From CALODP01 sp942492055 (GTDB lineage Bacteria; Bacteroidota; Ignavibacteria; Ignavibacteriales; Melioribacteraceae), in assembly GCA_942492055.1 (NCBI GenBank), contig CALODP010000002.1, forward strand, positions 186,001 through 250,000: a DNA stretch of 64,000 nt. The letters are read 5' to 3'. The notes under the pieces were generated by a model. The model was not told where the DNA came from and searched no databases. It saw nothing but the letters and a program-made list of their open reading frames with translations. A program made the position numbers and the translations under genes. This document shows positions 7,350-16,455 of the stretch, piece by piece. The number at the start of each line of letters is the position of its first letter. Within the stretch, counting starts at the first letter, position 1.

Positions 7350-8597
7350 ATGATACTCAAAAGATTCTTTCTTTTCACTCTTCTTATTTCCTCTTCCTTA
7401 TTCGGACAGGCTAATGATCCGGAAGAGGTGATGTATCCCAGTAACGAGTTTACTATCCAAATAACAAAATGCCCTAACAGAACTGTTACCTTTGAATTAA
7501 CTCCGATAGGAGCAAATTGGGGAAGAGTTCCGGGCATTGGAAATTATGCTTTGGTAAATGATGATAATACTTATATCAGTCAACTTATTGCCGGTAGTGA
7601 AGGTTTTGTAGATAGTGAATACAACGGATTTAACTACAGATGGTTCGGCGAGGGTAACGAAACAAAATTCGGTAGTTTTTCACAGCCGACCGCAGGATTA
7701 AAACCTATAAGAAACGGGTTTTATAGGTTGAATATTATTGAGAACGGGGTTATTGTCAATCACATTTTTCTTGATTGGAGAGATGCCGGATTTACAAATG
7801 GTTCCAATTGTGATGGAAATGATATGGCAATTCGGTACAACGGAACTACTCAAGAAATATTATTTTGGGATACAAGAGGACGTCCTAATTATATTAATGA
7901 TTATATAAGAATTTTAGAAGAAGGAGAAATAATCGCATACGGCGCAGAAAAATGTACTCCAAGAGATTTTACTCCATTCTGGTCAGAGGGACTTCTTTCA
8001 ATTCCAAAGAAAAATCCTTCCAGCAATATTTACGAGCCGGTTCTGGTTTGGGGACCTTACGACGGATTCGAGCCTTTAGGGTATAAAATTTACTGGAGAA
8101 GAGGAGGAAGCGGAGAGTTCTCTCTTTTAGCTACTTTAGATGCCAATACTTTTATTTATCGTCACGAAGGCTGGACTTTCGGAGGGAGCGTGGCGGAATA
8201 TAAAGTAATGGCTTTCAACAGCACTCAGGTTTCTCCAATGACAAATATCGAGAGAATACATATTAGTTCTCATCTTAAGGAATTTTACGCAGCCGGAGAG
8301 AAGGGAAATAATCTATGTCAAACTTTTGCCCTTTCGCAAAACTATCCTAATCCTTTTAATCCTAGTACGGTAATAGAATTTTCACTTCCTCGTAAAGAGC
8401 ATGTACGGCTGAAAGTATATGATGTGTTGGGAAAAGAGGTGATTACTCTGGTTGACGGAATAAGGGAAGAAGGAGAACATTCGGCAATTTGGAACGGAAT
8501 TAACTTTAAGGGGGAATCACTTTCCAGCGGAATATATTTTTACCGGATTGAAGCGGGGAGTTATTTGTCGGCTAAGAAAATGATTTTACAGAAATAA
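7350..8597 (+). CDS. Secreted protein with C-terminal type IX-like sorting domain
   Basis: I chose ATG 7350 over ATG 7338 because GGAG at 7340-7343 is spaced for it and the product then starts with a clean signal peptide (MILKRFFLFTLLISSSLFGQ). The 415-residue protein has an unrecognised N-terminal part (about 25-215), a fibronectin-like stretch (about 220-305), and a C-terminal domain of about 85 residues beginning FALSQNYPNPFNPST and ending in KKMILQK. This NYPNPFNPST domain is the sorting signal widely found on secreted proteins of Ignavibacteria, Marinimicrobia and relatives and is handled by a type IX-like secretion system. The cargo function is unknown. It is followed 15 bp later by a second protein with an almost identical sorting-domain start at DNA level. 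Confidence 0.82.
   Translation: MILKRFFLFTLLISSSLFGQANDPEEVMYPSNEFTIQITKCPNRTVTFELTPIGANWGRVPGIGNYALVNDDNTYISQLIAGSEGFVDSEYNGFNYRWFGEGNETKFGSFSQPTAGLKPIRNGFYRLNIIENGVIVNHIFLDWRDAGFTNGSNCDGNDMAIRYNGTTQEILFWDTRGRPNYINDYIRILEEGEIIAYGAEKCTPRDFTPFWSEGLLSIPKKNPSSNIYEPVLVWGPYDGFEPLGYKIYWRRGGSGEFSLLATLDANTFIYRHEGWTFGGSVAEYKVMAFNSTQVSPMTNIERIHISSHLKEFYAAGEKGNNLCQTFALSQNYPNPFNPSTVIEFSLPRKEHVRLKVYDVLGKEVITLVDGIREEGEHSAIWNGINFKGESLSSGIYFYRIEAGSYLSAKKMILQK
8331..8441 (+). repeat. Near-identical sorting-domain segment, copy 1
   Basis: These 111 bases match 9840-9950 with one mismatch, in the same reading frame relative to both genes. They encode the start of the NYPNPFNPST sorting domain. The flanks on both sides are unrelated. 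Confidence 0.95.
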
Positions 8598-8612
8598 AAG
8601 GCAAAGGGTAAT

Positions 8613-10091
8613 ATGGGGAAGAAAATTGTTTGGTTAGTTTTGGTAGCGGTTAGTTTGATTCGAGGACAAGATTTGTTTGAACAGCAGATATATCCCAAGG
8701 ATCTGAATCGTTATGAATTGTTCGGAGGATCTATCGCGGTAGCGGACAGCTTCATGTTTGTTGGATGTAAGAACTGGAATAACTACAGAGGATGCGTATT
8801 TATATTTAAAAGAGAAGGAGAGAATTTTGAGTACTTTCAGAGAATAGAATCACATGAATCGCAAGAATATGAGTATTTCGGTACAGAAGTTGAATATTCG
8901 AAAGGGAAACTTTTTGTCGGAGAGAACAACAAAAGAATATCTACAACCAGGGCCGGTATAGGAGTAGTTCATATATACGAATATGACGGTAATATATGGT
9001 CGGAGATACAGGCCATTCCCTCTCCTGAACCTCAAATATTATCTTATTTCGGGCACTCGATATCTGTTTGGGGAAATAAGATGCTTGTAGGAGCGGACAG
9101 ATACCGATACGAAGGAGTAAGGTGCGGGATGACTTTCCTTTACGAATATGAAAACGGTGAATATAAGCTGAAGAAAGAGTTCCATCCTTTTGATTATAAA
9201 TATGATCAAAATTTCGGGTATGAAGTACTTCTCCGAGAAAACCATATCGTAATAACTTCCCCACTAGACAGCACCACGGCTGGATATTTTGCCGGATCGG
9301 TTTACTATTATGTAAAAACAGATAGTACTGATTGGAAGCTGATAAGGAAAATTCTTCCCCGGGATCATGTCGATTTCTACTGCTTCGGAGTTTCTTTGGC
9401 GATGGATGAAGAATCGTTTTTTGTAGGGAGCATAGGAAGTTTCCACACAAATACTCAAGGGAAAGTATATGAGTATAAATACTCCGGCTATAATGTTGAA
9501 TACATAGGAGGGTTTACTTCGGGAGAAGAGACTCCGCGAGACTGTTTCGGAGTAGCGTTGTGTCTCAAGGGAGATTCGCTTCTTATAGGGGCGCACAATA
9601 CCTTAGCGGAAGGGGCTGCCTATCTCTTCGAAAGAGAGGGAAACGGATGGAAGAAGTTACGAAAAATTCTTCCGTCGGATCCCGAAATAGGAAAGACTTT
9701 TGGAAGCAGGGTAAGCTTTTACGGAGATGAGATACTGATCACAGCAACGGGAGCCGACGAAGACAGGGGCAAAGTCTACAGATATACGACATTTCCTACC
9801 CCGGTAAAGGAGATCCCGGAAGGGCCGAAGGGATACTCTCTTTCGCAAAACTATCCTAATCCTTTTAATCCTAGTACGGTAATAGGATTTTCACTTCCTC
9901 GTAAAGAGCATGTACGGCTGAAAGTATATGATGTGTTGGGAAAAGAGGTGGCGATATTGGTTAATAACGAAAAAGAAAGTGGAAGTCACAGCGTTAAGTT
10001 CGACGCTTCCCTTTTATCGAGCGGTATTTATCTGTGCAAAATATCTGCCGGTCGTTATTATGAAGTGATTAAGATGTTGCTTGTAAAATAA
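8613..10091 (+). CDS. Secreted FG-GAP beta-propeller protein with C-terminal sorting domain
   Basis: The 492-residue product begins with a signal peptide (MGKKIVWLVLVAVSLIRGQ). Residues about 25-395 hold roughly seven repeats with the pattern (Y/C/T)FG-x-x-(V/I/L)...(V/I)G, for example YFGHSISVWGNKMLVGA, CFGVSLAMDEESFFVGS and CFGVALCLKGDSLLIGA, which is the FG-GAP/integrin-alpha-like blade found in seven-bladed propellers. The C-terminus is the NYPNPFNPST sorting domain, so the protein is expected to be exported and either released or anchored outside. Such propellers usually bind ligands or matrix; no catalytic motif is visible. It follows the previous secreted-protein gene by 15 bp and probably shares its mRNA. 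A hairpin 15 bases downstream may end the transcript. Confidence 0.85.
   Translation: MGKKIVWLVLVAVSLIRGQDLFEQQIYPKDLNRYELFGGSIAVADSFMFVGCKNWNNYRGCVFIFKREGENFEYFQRIESHESQEYEYFGTEVEYSKGKLFVGENNKRISTTRAGIGVVHIYEYDGNIWSEIQAIPSPEPQILSYFGHSISVWGNKMLVGADRYRYEGVRCGMTFLYEYENGEYKLKKEFHPFDYKYDQNFGYEVLLRENHIVITSPLDSTTAGYFAGSVYYYVKTDSTDWKLIRKILPRDHVDFYCFGVSLAMDEESFFVGSIGSFHTNTQGKVYEYKYSGYNVEYIGGFTSGEETPRDCFGVALCLKGDSLLIGAHNTLAEGAAYLFEREGNGWKKLRKILPSDPEIGKTFGSRVSFYGDEILITATGADEDRGKVYRYTTFPTPVKEIPEGPKGYSLSQNYPNPFNPSTVIGFSLPRKEHVRLKVYDVLGKEVAILVNNEKESGSHSVKFDASLLSSGIYLCKISAGRYYEVIKMLLVK
9840..9950 (+). repeat. Near-identical sorting-domain segment, copy 2
   Basis: Partner of 8331-8441: one mismatch in 111 bases, although the rest of the two sorting domains differs substantially. 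Confidence 0.95.
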
Positions 10092-10104
10092 AGAGTTGTT
10101 GTTA

Positions 10105-10131
10105 GGGCCACATTGCCGTTAATGTGGCTCT
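10105..10131 (+). terminator. Hairpin after the secreted-protein genes
   Basis: The arms AGGGCCACATT and AATGTGGCTCT can form an 11-bp stem with one G-T wobble around GCCGTT. No long T-run follows, so termination is plausible but not certain. Confidence 0.55.
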
Positions 10132-10153
10132 ACTTGTATAGGGCTTGTTGCTT

Positions 10154-10206
10154 CCGGACTTTGTCGCGATTAAAGGATGTCCGGCGCCTTACAGACATGT
10201 CGCGAC
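10154..10206 (+). other. Interlocked inverted repeats (pseudoknot-like layout)
   Basis: CCGGAC (10154-10159) pairs with GTCCGG (10179-10184), while GTCGCGA (10163-10169), inside that loop, pairs with TCGCGAC (10200-10206), outside it. As RNA this is an H-type pseudoknot or two exclusive stems. It lies between two convergent genes and is GC-rich against an AT-rich background. Function unknown. Confidence 0.5.
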
Positions 10207-10236
10207 GCTGGCGCTTTGGTGAGTAGGATAATTAAG

Positions 10237-10974
10237 TTATGCCATCATAAACTTATAAACCTGATCGGTGATTTTTGTGCCTATGCTTTCCAAATAGAGG
10301 GATTCGATTTCTTGTTTATTGAGCTCCATAATGTTGTCATATTGAGTGAGTTGTTTGTTATTGATAACAGCGATCGAATCGCATAGATTTGCAAGAAGAT
10401 CTAATATATGTGTAGTTAGGATGATGATGGATCCGGAATCTGTGTGGGTGCGCAATATCTGCTTTAAGGCAATAATACTTGTGGTGTCGAGTCCTGAGGC
10501 GGGTTCATCAAGTAGAAGAATTTTAGGGGATTGTACCAGCAAAGAAGTCAACGCAATTTTCCGTTTCATTCCGTGTGAGTATTCTTTTATCAAATAATCC
10601 TTTTCTTCTTCAAGACTAAAGAGGTTAAGAAGTATTCTTACCTTTGCTTCTACTCTTTCGAACGGGATTCCCCGAATGTCCAAAATGAACTTAATAAATT
10701 CAAGTCCGGTAAGAAAATTGTACATAAACGGGGTATCGGGTAGAAATAAAATATTCTCTCTCTGCTTTCTGAGATATTCATAATTTGGTGTGCCTTCTAG
10801 GAATATTTCACCGTCATAATCGAAATTATTCAATATTGAGTTCAGAAAGGTTGTTTTGCCTGCGCCGTTGGATCCGATAACACCAAGAAGTGTTCCCGGA
10901 GTTAGCTTAATATTAATATTGTCCAGAATTTGGGATTTATTATATGATTTGGAAAGATTTCTGATTTCTAACAT
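10237..10974 (-). CDS. ABC transporter ATP-binding protein (ABC-2 exporter type)
   Basis: The 245-residue protein is a single nucleotide-binding domain. It shows Walker A GSNGAGKTT (about 34-42), the signature region YSHGMKRK, Walker B ILLLDEPASGLD and the switch TTHILD. The C-terminal segment after about 210 is short and variable, as in the CcmA-like group of small exporters. Its ATG overlaps the end of the upstream membrane-protein gene by a few bases, so the two should form one transporter that exports a lipid, peptide or antibiotic-like substrate; the substrate is not evident. The pair is isolated on the minus strand between unrelated plus-strand genes. Confidence 0.9.
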   Translation of the reverse strand: MLEIRNLSKSYNKSQILDNINIKLTPGTLLGVIGSNGAGKTTFLNSILNNFDYDGEIFLEGTPNYEYLRKQRENILFLPDTPFMYNFLTGLEFIKFILDIRGIPFERVEAKVRILLNLFSLEEEKDYLIKEYSHGMKRKIALTSLLVQSPKILLLDEPASGLDTTSIIALKQILRTHTDSGSIIILTTHILDLLANLCDSIAVINNKQLTQYDNIMELNKQEIESLYLESIGTKITDQVYKFMMA

Positions 10975-11906
10975 TTTAGCCTTCTGTAACTATTATAGAT
11001 AAAGAATGGGATTGTTATAGGAATAAAGATCAACAAGAAGATGAGGCTTCTTAAAATGGGGTTATCCATATAAGCGAGGCGAATAAGTAATACATATGCA
11101 AGCAATAACATAAACAATATCAATGATTCGGCAACAAGAACAAAATCGATTTGAGATAAGGAAAAATAATAAAGAAGCATAATCATGATAAGTTGGATAA
11201 AGATTATGGCCGACCAAAAAATGAATTCCGCAATTAATATTGAGGAAGAATTCCCAGGGGAGAACTTCATGAGTTCGAAGTTATTAACAGATGGATATTG
11301 GATTATAAAATAGAGAACAATTATGAATTGTAAGAAAAATGCCCAAATGAAAAAGTCTTCTTTGTTATTATTAACAATAAATAGGATAAAGATGGTATTC
11401 GCCAACAAAGAGAGGATACCGAACTTCAAGAGAGCAAATTTATTTTCCCTCCATATATAAAGGAATTCCCTTAAAAGAATTGCACGGATGGGGAGAAGTC
11501 TTTTATTGGATATTTTCCCACTCCAGAATCTGTTGCTTTTAATTGTTTTCGAATAAAACATATTCATGTTTGTGGTTAGTGGCAAAATCGAAACGACAAA
11601 GAGAATAAAGAAAGCGCAAATAATAATTATAACAGCTTTCGGAATTTCGCCGAGTGAAGGAACCACTCCAAGCAAAAGAAGGATTCCGAAGAGAGATAGG
11701 CTAAATAAACCGGGAAGGATATGTTTAAGAGAATTAACTTTTCTTTTGTTGAGCATTGTGAGAAAAAGGAATTTCTCTTTTGAAAAAAACTTCATGTAGT
11801 ATTTAGCCGCATAAATCGGAATTGATACCGCAAGAAAAGTACGTCCCAATTGCATGGGGAGACTACCGGTGTCATTAAGATATCGGGAAAAAGGAAGGAG
11901 CAGCAA
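10968..11906 (-). CDS. ABC exporter membrane subunit, start not resolved (possibly 5'-damaged)
   Basis: The 312-residue frame has about eight hydrophobic helices and two basic cytoplasmic loops, one with RAILLREFLYIWRENKFA. It is paired with the overlapping ATPase gene, so it is the likely permease. The only usual initiator is TTG at 11906, with a poor ribosome site. The frame stays open upstream to 12029 and encodes a plausible extra membrane helix (IAVFLFSLISILLL), but no ATG, GTG or TTG occurs there; a stop at 12030-12032 closes it. An adjacent frame continues for about 25 more codons with coding-like residues, also without a start. Either the gene starts at TTG 11906, or a frameshift has separated it from its real start. 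Confidence 0.6.
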   Translation of the reverse strand: MLLLPFSRYLNDTGSLPMQLGRTFLAVSIPIYAAKYYMKFFSKEKFLFLTMLNKRKVNSLKHILPGLFSLSLFGILLLLGVVPSLGEIPKAVIIIICAFFILFVVSILPLTTNMNMFYSKTIKSNRFWSGKISNKRLLPIRAILLREFLYIWRENKFALLKFGILSLLANTIFILFIVNNNKEDFFIWAFFLQFIIVLYFIIQYPSVNNFELMKFSPGNSSSILIAEFIFWSAIIFIQLIMIMLLYYFSLSQIDFVLVAESLILFMLLLAYVLLIRLAYMDNPILRSLIFLLIFIPITIPFFIYNSYRRLKC

Positions 11907-12032
11907 TATCGAGATAAGGGAGAACAGGAAAACAGCTATATTGTTATCCTCATACCGGCGCCAATTGTCAGCGATTCGAAAGTAATTAGAGATTATTTTT
12001 CTAAGGTAAAAGATAGAGGCTCCGTGATACTA

Positions 12033-12353
12033 TAAATACTTTGTAAGAATACTTTTTCCGGAAAACTTTTCGATATAGATTCAGATGTAAATTAAAAAAT
12101 GATAATTACATGTTAAAATACATCTGCTATGTAATAATGTTCCAATGATCTGTAAAATAATTTGCTCATGAAGCCGGAGTTACCTTTATACTTAGTGATT
12201 TCGAAGAAATGAAACTTGTCTGTTTTTGTGTAATTGCTAACTATGGAGATGGCCGAAGTTCGGATAAGGCGTCAAATTTCGGGTTGATCTTTTTATTTTA
12301 ATAGTCCTTATCTTTCAGTAAATTTCGAGGTCGTATAAATAACGGAACATAGG
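12033..12353. other. AT-rich intergenic region
   Basis: Nothing beyond a likely divergent promoter region can be supported. The longest ATG frame here is about 14 codons. Confidence 0.4.
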
Positions 12354-13484
12354 GTGATTACCGATAAAAAAAGAATATTGTTTCTCGATATCATGAGGGC
12401 AATAGCGGTGCTGATGATGGTTCAGGGGCACACGTTTGACGCGTTATTGAAGGATGATTATCGAACATCGGAATCGGTAATCTATTCGGTCTGGCATTTT
12501 ATGCGAGGCTTTACCGCTCCGATATTTATGTTTACTTCCGGAGTTGTATTCACATTTCTGATGAAGAAAAACGGCAAACCATTCGCTGAGAACGGCAGAG
12601 TAGTAAAGGGAATAAAGCGAGCAGTCTCTTTGATTGTGATTGGGTATTTGTTGAGATATCCTACTCACAAGGTGATTATATTCGACAATGTTTCCTATGA
12701 ACAGTGGCGATCCTTTTTTGTAGTTGACGCGTTGCATTTGATCGGCGTGTCGCTGGGGATTATCATTTTGGTTAGTTATATAGCCGAGCGATTCCGAATT
12801 AAGAGTTCTATGTTATTCGGATTAGGGATGTTGTTTATGTTCGTATTGGCACCGGTGATGTGGAAGACAGATTGGTTGAATTATTTGCCGATAGTATTCG
12901 TAGGATATTTATCTCCCGCGGAAGGATCCTTCTTTCCGATGTTTCCTTTTGCAGGATATGTACTAGGTGGGGCATTTCTGGGGAATATATTAGCCACCGA
13001 AGAGGGGATTTATTTGAAGAGTAAATTTCAGACAGGTTTGATTAGAACGGGAATTGTACTGATCTTAGCTCATTGGGGTCTAGTCTTTGTCAATAATAGC
13101 GCTGATACCGCGATTATTTCTGGAAGTATAGAGCAAATTACCTTTTCATTTTTTAGATTAGGATCGGTAATACTTCTGACGGGAATGGTAGCATTCGCGG
13201 CCGCAAGAGTAAGAAAGATACCGGATGTATTGCGGGTTTTAGGGAAGCATACATTAGTAATATATGTGGTTCATTTGGTAATGTTATACGGATCGGCCTG
13301 GATTCCGGGGATATCGATGTTTTATTCCCGTTCTTTCGGGATGGGAGAGACGTTAATAGCTGTGGTAATAATGTTAAGTTTAATGACAGCATTAGCATAT
13401 TCGATGGAAAGAGCCAATCTGAATATGCTAAAGATCAGAAGAGCCAACGCAATAAAAAAATATAGAATTGAAGTCGGAAGATGA
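12354..13484 (+). CDS. Multi-pass membrane acyltransferase (DUF1624 / HGSNAT-like)
   Basis: The 376-residue product begins with GTG at 12354 and has about ten membrane helices. The N-terminal LFLDIMRAIAVLMMVQGHTF matches the first helix of the membrane acetyltransferase superfamily (heparan-alpha-glucosaminide N-acetyltransferase-like / DUF1624), where the His after the first helix is expected to be catalytic. A second region, MRGFTAPIFMFTSGVVF, is also typical. Such proteins move acyl groups across the inner membrane to surface glycans. The acceptor is unknown, but downstream kds and lpt genes make an envelope polysaccharide a reasonable guess. Its end overlaps ruvB by 4 bases, so it leads this operon. 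Confidence 0.75.
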   Translation: MITDKKRILFLDIMRAIAVLMMVQGHTFDALLKDDYRTSESVIYSVWHFMRGFTAPIFMFTSGVVFTFLMKKNGKPFAENGRVVKGIKRAVSLIVIGYLLRYPTHKVIIFDNVSYEQWRSFFVVDALHLIGVSLGIIILVSYIAERFRIKSSMLFGLGMLFMFVLAPVMWKTDWLNYLPIVFVGYLSPAEGSFFPMFPFAGYVLGGAFLGNILATEEGIYLKSKFQTGLIRTGIVLILAHWGLVFVNNSADTAIISGSIEQITFSFFRLGSVILLTGMVAFAAARVRKIPDVLRVLGKHTLVIYVVHLVMLYGSAWIPGISMFYSRSFGMGETLIAVVIMLSLMTALAYSMERANLNMLKIRRANAIKKYRIEVGR

Positions 13485-14512
13485 TGAGAGAATCGGAAAA
13501 TACACGTTCGGAAGTTCTTAAAGAAGAATCTGCATTCGAACACGCTTTGCGTCCCAAAGGATTATCTGAATTTTCGGGGCAGAAAAAGATTACCGATAAT
13601 TTAAGAGTATTTATCGGAGCTGCCGTGAAGAGAGGGGATAGTCTGGATCATGTTTTGTTAACGGGACCTCCGGGATTGGGTAAGACCACTTTGGCGCATA
13701 TAATAGCCAATGAAATGGGAGTAGGTGTTAAGGTAACATCGGGTCCTGTATTGGAGAAGCCGGGAGATTTGGCCGGGATTCTGACGACTATGGAGGAGAA
13801 TTCTGTTTTATTCATTGATGAAATTCACCGTTTAAGTCCGGTAGTTGAGGAATATCTTTATTCGGCGATGGAAGATTTCAAATTGGATATTATGATAGAT
13901 TCGGGCCCGAGCGCGAGAAGCGTTCAGATAAAGCTTCCTAAATACACACTTGTAGGAGCTACTACAAGGGCAGGATTATTAACGGCTCCTTTGCGAGATC
14001 GATTCGGGATAAAGTTCAGATTCGATTATTACGATAGCGGGTTATTGACAAAAATTATAAAACGATCTTCCTCGATTCTGAATGTTGATATCGTGGAGAA
14101 TGCAGCGGTGGAAATTGCCAAGCGTTCACGAGGGACTCCGAGAATAGCCAACAGGTTATTGAGAAGAACAAGAGACTTTGTTGATTACGAAGACAAAAAA
14201 GAGATAGATATAGAAATAGCTCAGAAAGCTTTGAAAGCTTTGGAAGTTGATGAGTTCGGGTTGGATGAGATGGATAAAGATATTCTTCTTACGATAATCG
14301 ATAAATTCAACGGCGGACCGGTCGGGTTAAATACATTAGCGGTAGCGGTAAACGAGGATGCCGGAACATTGGAAGAGGTTTACGAGCCGTTTCTTATTCA
14401 GCAAGGATTTATACAGCGAACACCCCGCGGAAGGGAAGCAACCGACGCGGCATATATAAGATTCAATAAAGAGAGAAAAAGCCGGAACAGTGCTCAGCAG
14501 AAGTTGTTTTAA
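13481..14512 (+). CDS. ruvB: Holliday junction branch migration helicase RuvB
   Basis: RuvB forms hexameric rings that pump DNA through RuvA-bound Holliday junctions. The 343-residue product has Walker A GPPGLGKTT at 62-70, Walker B LFIDEIHRL at 110-118, the sensor region GATTRAGLLTAPLRDRFG, and the C-terminal winged helix ending RGREATDAAY. Its length is normal. It overlaps the acyltransferase gene by 4 bases at ATGATG; ruvA and ruvC are not in the window. Its place between envelope genes seems to be operon packing rather than function. Confidence 0.97.
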   Translation: MMRESENTRSEVLKEESAFEHALRPKGLSEFSGQKKITDNLRVFIGAAVKRGDSLDHVLLTGPPGLGKTTLAHIIANEMGVGVKVTSGPVLEKPGDLAGILTTMEENSVLFIDEIHRLSPVVEEYLYSAMEDFKLDIMIDSGPSARSVQIKLPKYTLVGATTRAGLLTAPLRDRFGIKFRFDYYDSGLLTKIIKRSSSILNVDIVENAAVEIAKRSRGTPRIANRLLRRTRDFVDYEDKKEIDIEIAQKALKALEVDEFGLDEMDKDILLTIIDKFNGGPVGLNTLAVAVNEDAGTLEEVYEPFLIQQGFIQRTPRGREATDAAYIRFNKERKSRNSAQQKLF

Positions 14513-14534
14513 TGTTTCGGGAAAAGGGAAAAAA

Positions 14535-15353
14535 ATGATAAAGATAAATGAGATTAATATCGGCGAGAATAATCCTTTCACATTAATGGCGGGACCATGT
14601 GTAGTGGAAGGGGAAAAGATTATTATGGAAACAGCCGAGACAATCAAAAAGATAACGGAGAAGTTGGAAATTCCTTTCATCTTCAAATCGAGTTATAAGA
14701 AAGCAAACAGAACCAGTATAAACTCTTTTACAACCCTCGGGGAAGAGGAAGCGTTGGGGATATTGGCAAAGGTGAAGAAGGAATTGGATTTGCCGATAGT
14801 AACCGATATTCACACGGTAGAAGAAGCCAAAAGAGCTGCCGAGGTAGCGGATGTATTGCAAATACCGGCGTTTCTTTGCAGGCAAACAGATCTTCTTACA
14901 GCTGCCGGGGAGACCGGAAGAATTGTAAATATAAAGAAGGGGCAATTTCTGGCTCCTGCCGATATGAAGAATGCCGCCGCAAAAGTAGCGTCAACCGGAA
15001 ATGAGAAGATAATGTTAACCGAGAGGGGAACGACATTCGGATATAACAACCTTGTTGTTGATATGAGAGGGTTGGTTATAATGAGAGAATTAGGATATCC
15101 TGTAGTAATGGACGCGACTCACTCGGTGCAGATGCCTGGGATGGGAGAAATAACCGGAGGAAATCCGAAATTCATAAAGCCATTAGCCCGAGCCGCTGCC
15201 GCAATAGGAATAGACGCTCTCTTTTTGGAAGTGCATCCGGATCCTCAGAACGCGAAGAGTGACGCCGCAAGTCAGTTACCATTGAGTGAGTTGGAAGAAA
15301 TGTTGGTAGGAATAAAAAAGATCGATTCGATAACCAAAGGAATTACCAAATAA
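14535..15353 (+). CDS. kdsA: Kdo-8-phosphate synthase
   Basis: KdsA condenses phosphoenolpyruvate with arabinose-5-phosphate to give Kdo-8-phosphate. The 272-residue product from ATG 14535 has the family features NPFTLMAGPCVVEG near the N-terminus, FKSSYKKANRTS, and DATHSVQMPG. I prefer ATG 14535 to the in-frame TTG/ATG candidates from 14490 because the latter overlap ruvB and a GGGAAAA ribosome site sits just before 14535. It leads the block kdsA-kdsD-lptC-lptA-lptB. Confidence 0.96.
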   Translation: MIKINEINIGENNPFTLMAGPCVVEGEKIIMETAETIKKITEKLEIPFIFKSSYKKANRTSINSFTTLGEEEALGILAKVKKELDLPIVTDIHTVEEAKRAAEVADVLQIPAFLCRQTDLLTAAGETGRIVNIKKGQFLAPADMKNAAAKVASTGNEKIMLTERGTTFGYNNLVVDMRGLVIMRELGYPVVMDATHSVQMPGMGEITGGNPKFIKPLARAAAAIGIDALFLEVHPDPQNAKSDAASQLPLSELEEMLVGIKKIDSITKGITK

Positions 15354-15477
15354 AATGTAGTTTCAAAAGGTAATTGTAAAATTGAATAAGGTTTTCTCAT
15401 TCCGTTTAATTATTTTTGGATGGAAAAATTTGAAATAGGCCGAATTTAATTCGGCGAAACAATAAAGAGGTTTTGTT

Positions 15478-16455
15478 GTGTCGAACGAACAATTGATTGC
15501 AAAAGGAAAAGAAGTAATAAATATAGAGAGTGAAGCTGTTGCCGAGTTGAGTGGCAGAGTAGGAAGAGATTTTGCGAACGCAGTAAATAAAATATATGCC
15601 GCACAGGGAAGAGTTGTATTTACCGGTATGGGTAAATCGGGATTGATTGCCAGAAAGATAGTAGCAACAATGAATTCAACCGGTACACCGGCAATATTCA
15701 TGCACCCGACCGACGCTTTTCATGGGGATCTCGGGATGGTAAGGAAAGATGACATCGCGATAATGATTTCCAAAAGTGGCAACACGGAAGAGTTAGTAGA
15801 ATTGGTAATAATGCTCAAGAGAATGGGTGTATTCGTAATAGGAATGGTGGGGAATATCAAGTCGAAGTTAGCGAAAGAATGTGATTTGATTTTGGATGTA
15901 ACCGTAAGGGAAGAAGCATGCCCTTTGGATTTGGCTCCAACCGCTTCCACTACAGTAGCATTAGCAATGGGGGACGCTTTATCGATGGCGTTACTTCAGC
16001 AGAGAGGATTTACCGCAGAAGATTTCGCGCAGTTGCATCCCGGAGGAAGTTTGGGAAAAAGATTGTCGCTGAAGATATCGGAGATTATGGTTAAAGAGAA
16101 GGATGTTCCGGTTGTAGCCATTGACGCTTCATTGAAAGACGCAATTCTTCAAATAACATCGAAACGATTAGGTGTTACCTGCGTTGTGGATAACGACGGA
16201 AAGTTAGCCGGTATTATTACAGACGGTGACTTGAGAAGGTTGTTGGAGAAAACACTTACGTTAAATGACATATCGGCTAAAGAGGTAATGACAGCCAATC
16301 CGAAAACCATCGAGAAAGATTTGCTTGCTTCCTTCGCTTTGCAGAAGATGGAAAATCACAACATAACTTCATTGGTTGTGATAGACAAAGAGAGTAAGCC
16401 AATCGGTTTGGTACACCTACACGACTTAGTAAAATTAGGTCTTCAAAGAAGATGA
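15478..16455 (+). CDS. kdsD: Arabinose-5-phosphate isomerase (SIS plus two CBS domains)
   Basis: The enzyme converts ribulose-5-phosphate to arabinose-5-phosphate, the KdsA substrate. The 325-residue protein starts at GTG 15478 with AAAGAGG about 8 bases upstream. Residues about 30-185 form the SIS domain (GMGKSGLIARKI, SKSGNTEEL, LHPGGSLGKRL) and about 205-325 contain two CBS domains that may sense nucleotides. The family includes KdsD, KpsF and GutQ; the neighbouring kdsA and lpt genes favour the LPS role. Its stop overlaps lptC by 4 bases. Confidence 0.93.
   Translation: MSNEQLIAKGKEVINIESEAVAELSGRVGRDFANAVNKIYAAQGRVVFTGMGKSGLIARKIVATMNSTGTPAIFMHPTDAFHGDLGMVRKDDIAIMISKSGNTEELVELVIMLKRMGVFVIGMVGNIKSKLAKECDLILDVTVREEACPLDLAPTASTTVALAMGDALSMALLQQRGFTAEDFAQLHPGGSLGKRLSLKISEIMVKEKDVPVVAIDASLKDAILQITSKRLGVTCVVDNDGKLAGIITDGDLRRLLEKTLTLNDISAKEVMTANPKTIEKDLLASFALQKMENHNITSLVVIDKESKPIGLVHLHDLVKLGLQRR

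Noticed and set aside
10177..10597. Plus-strand ORFs of 69 and 83 codons opposite the ABC ATPase gene
   Set aside because: They are shadows of a clear ATPase on the minus strand.
14490..14534. Earlier start for kdsA
   Set aside because: It would overlap ruvB and add 15 residues not found in the family; ATG 14535 has the better ribosome site.
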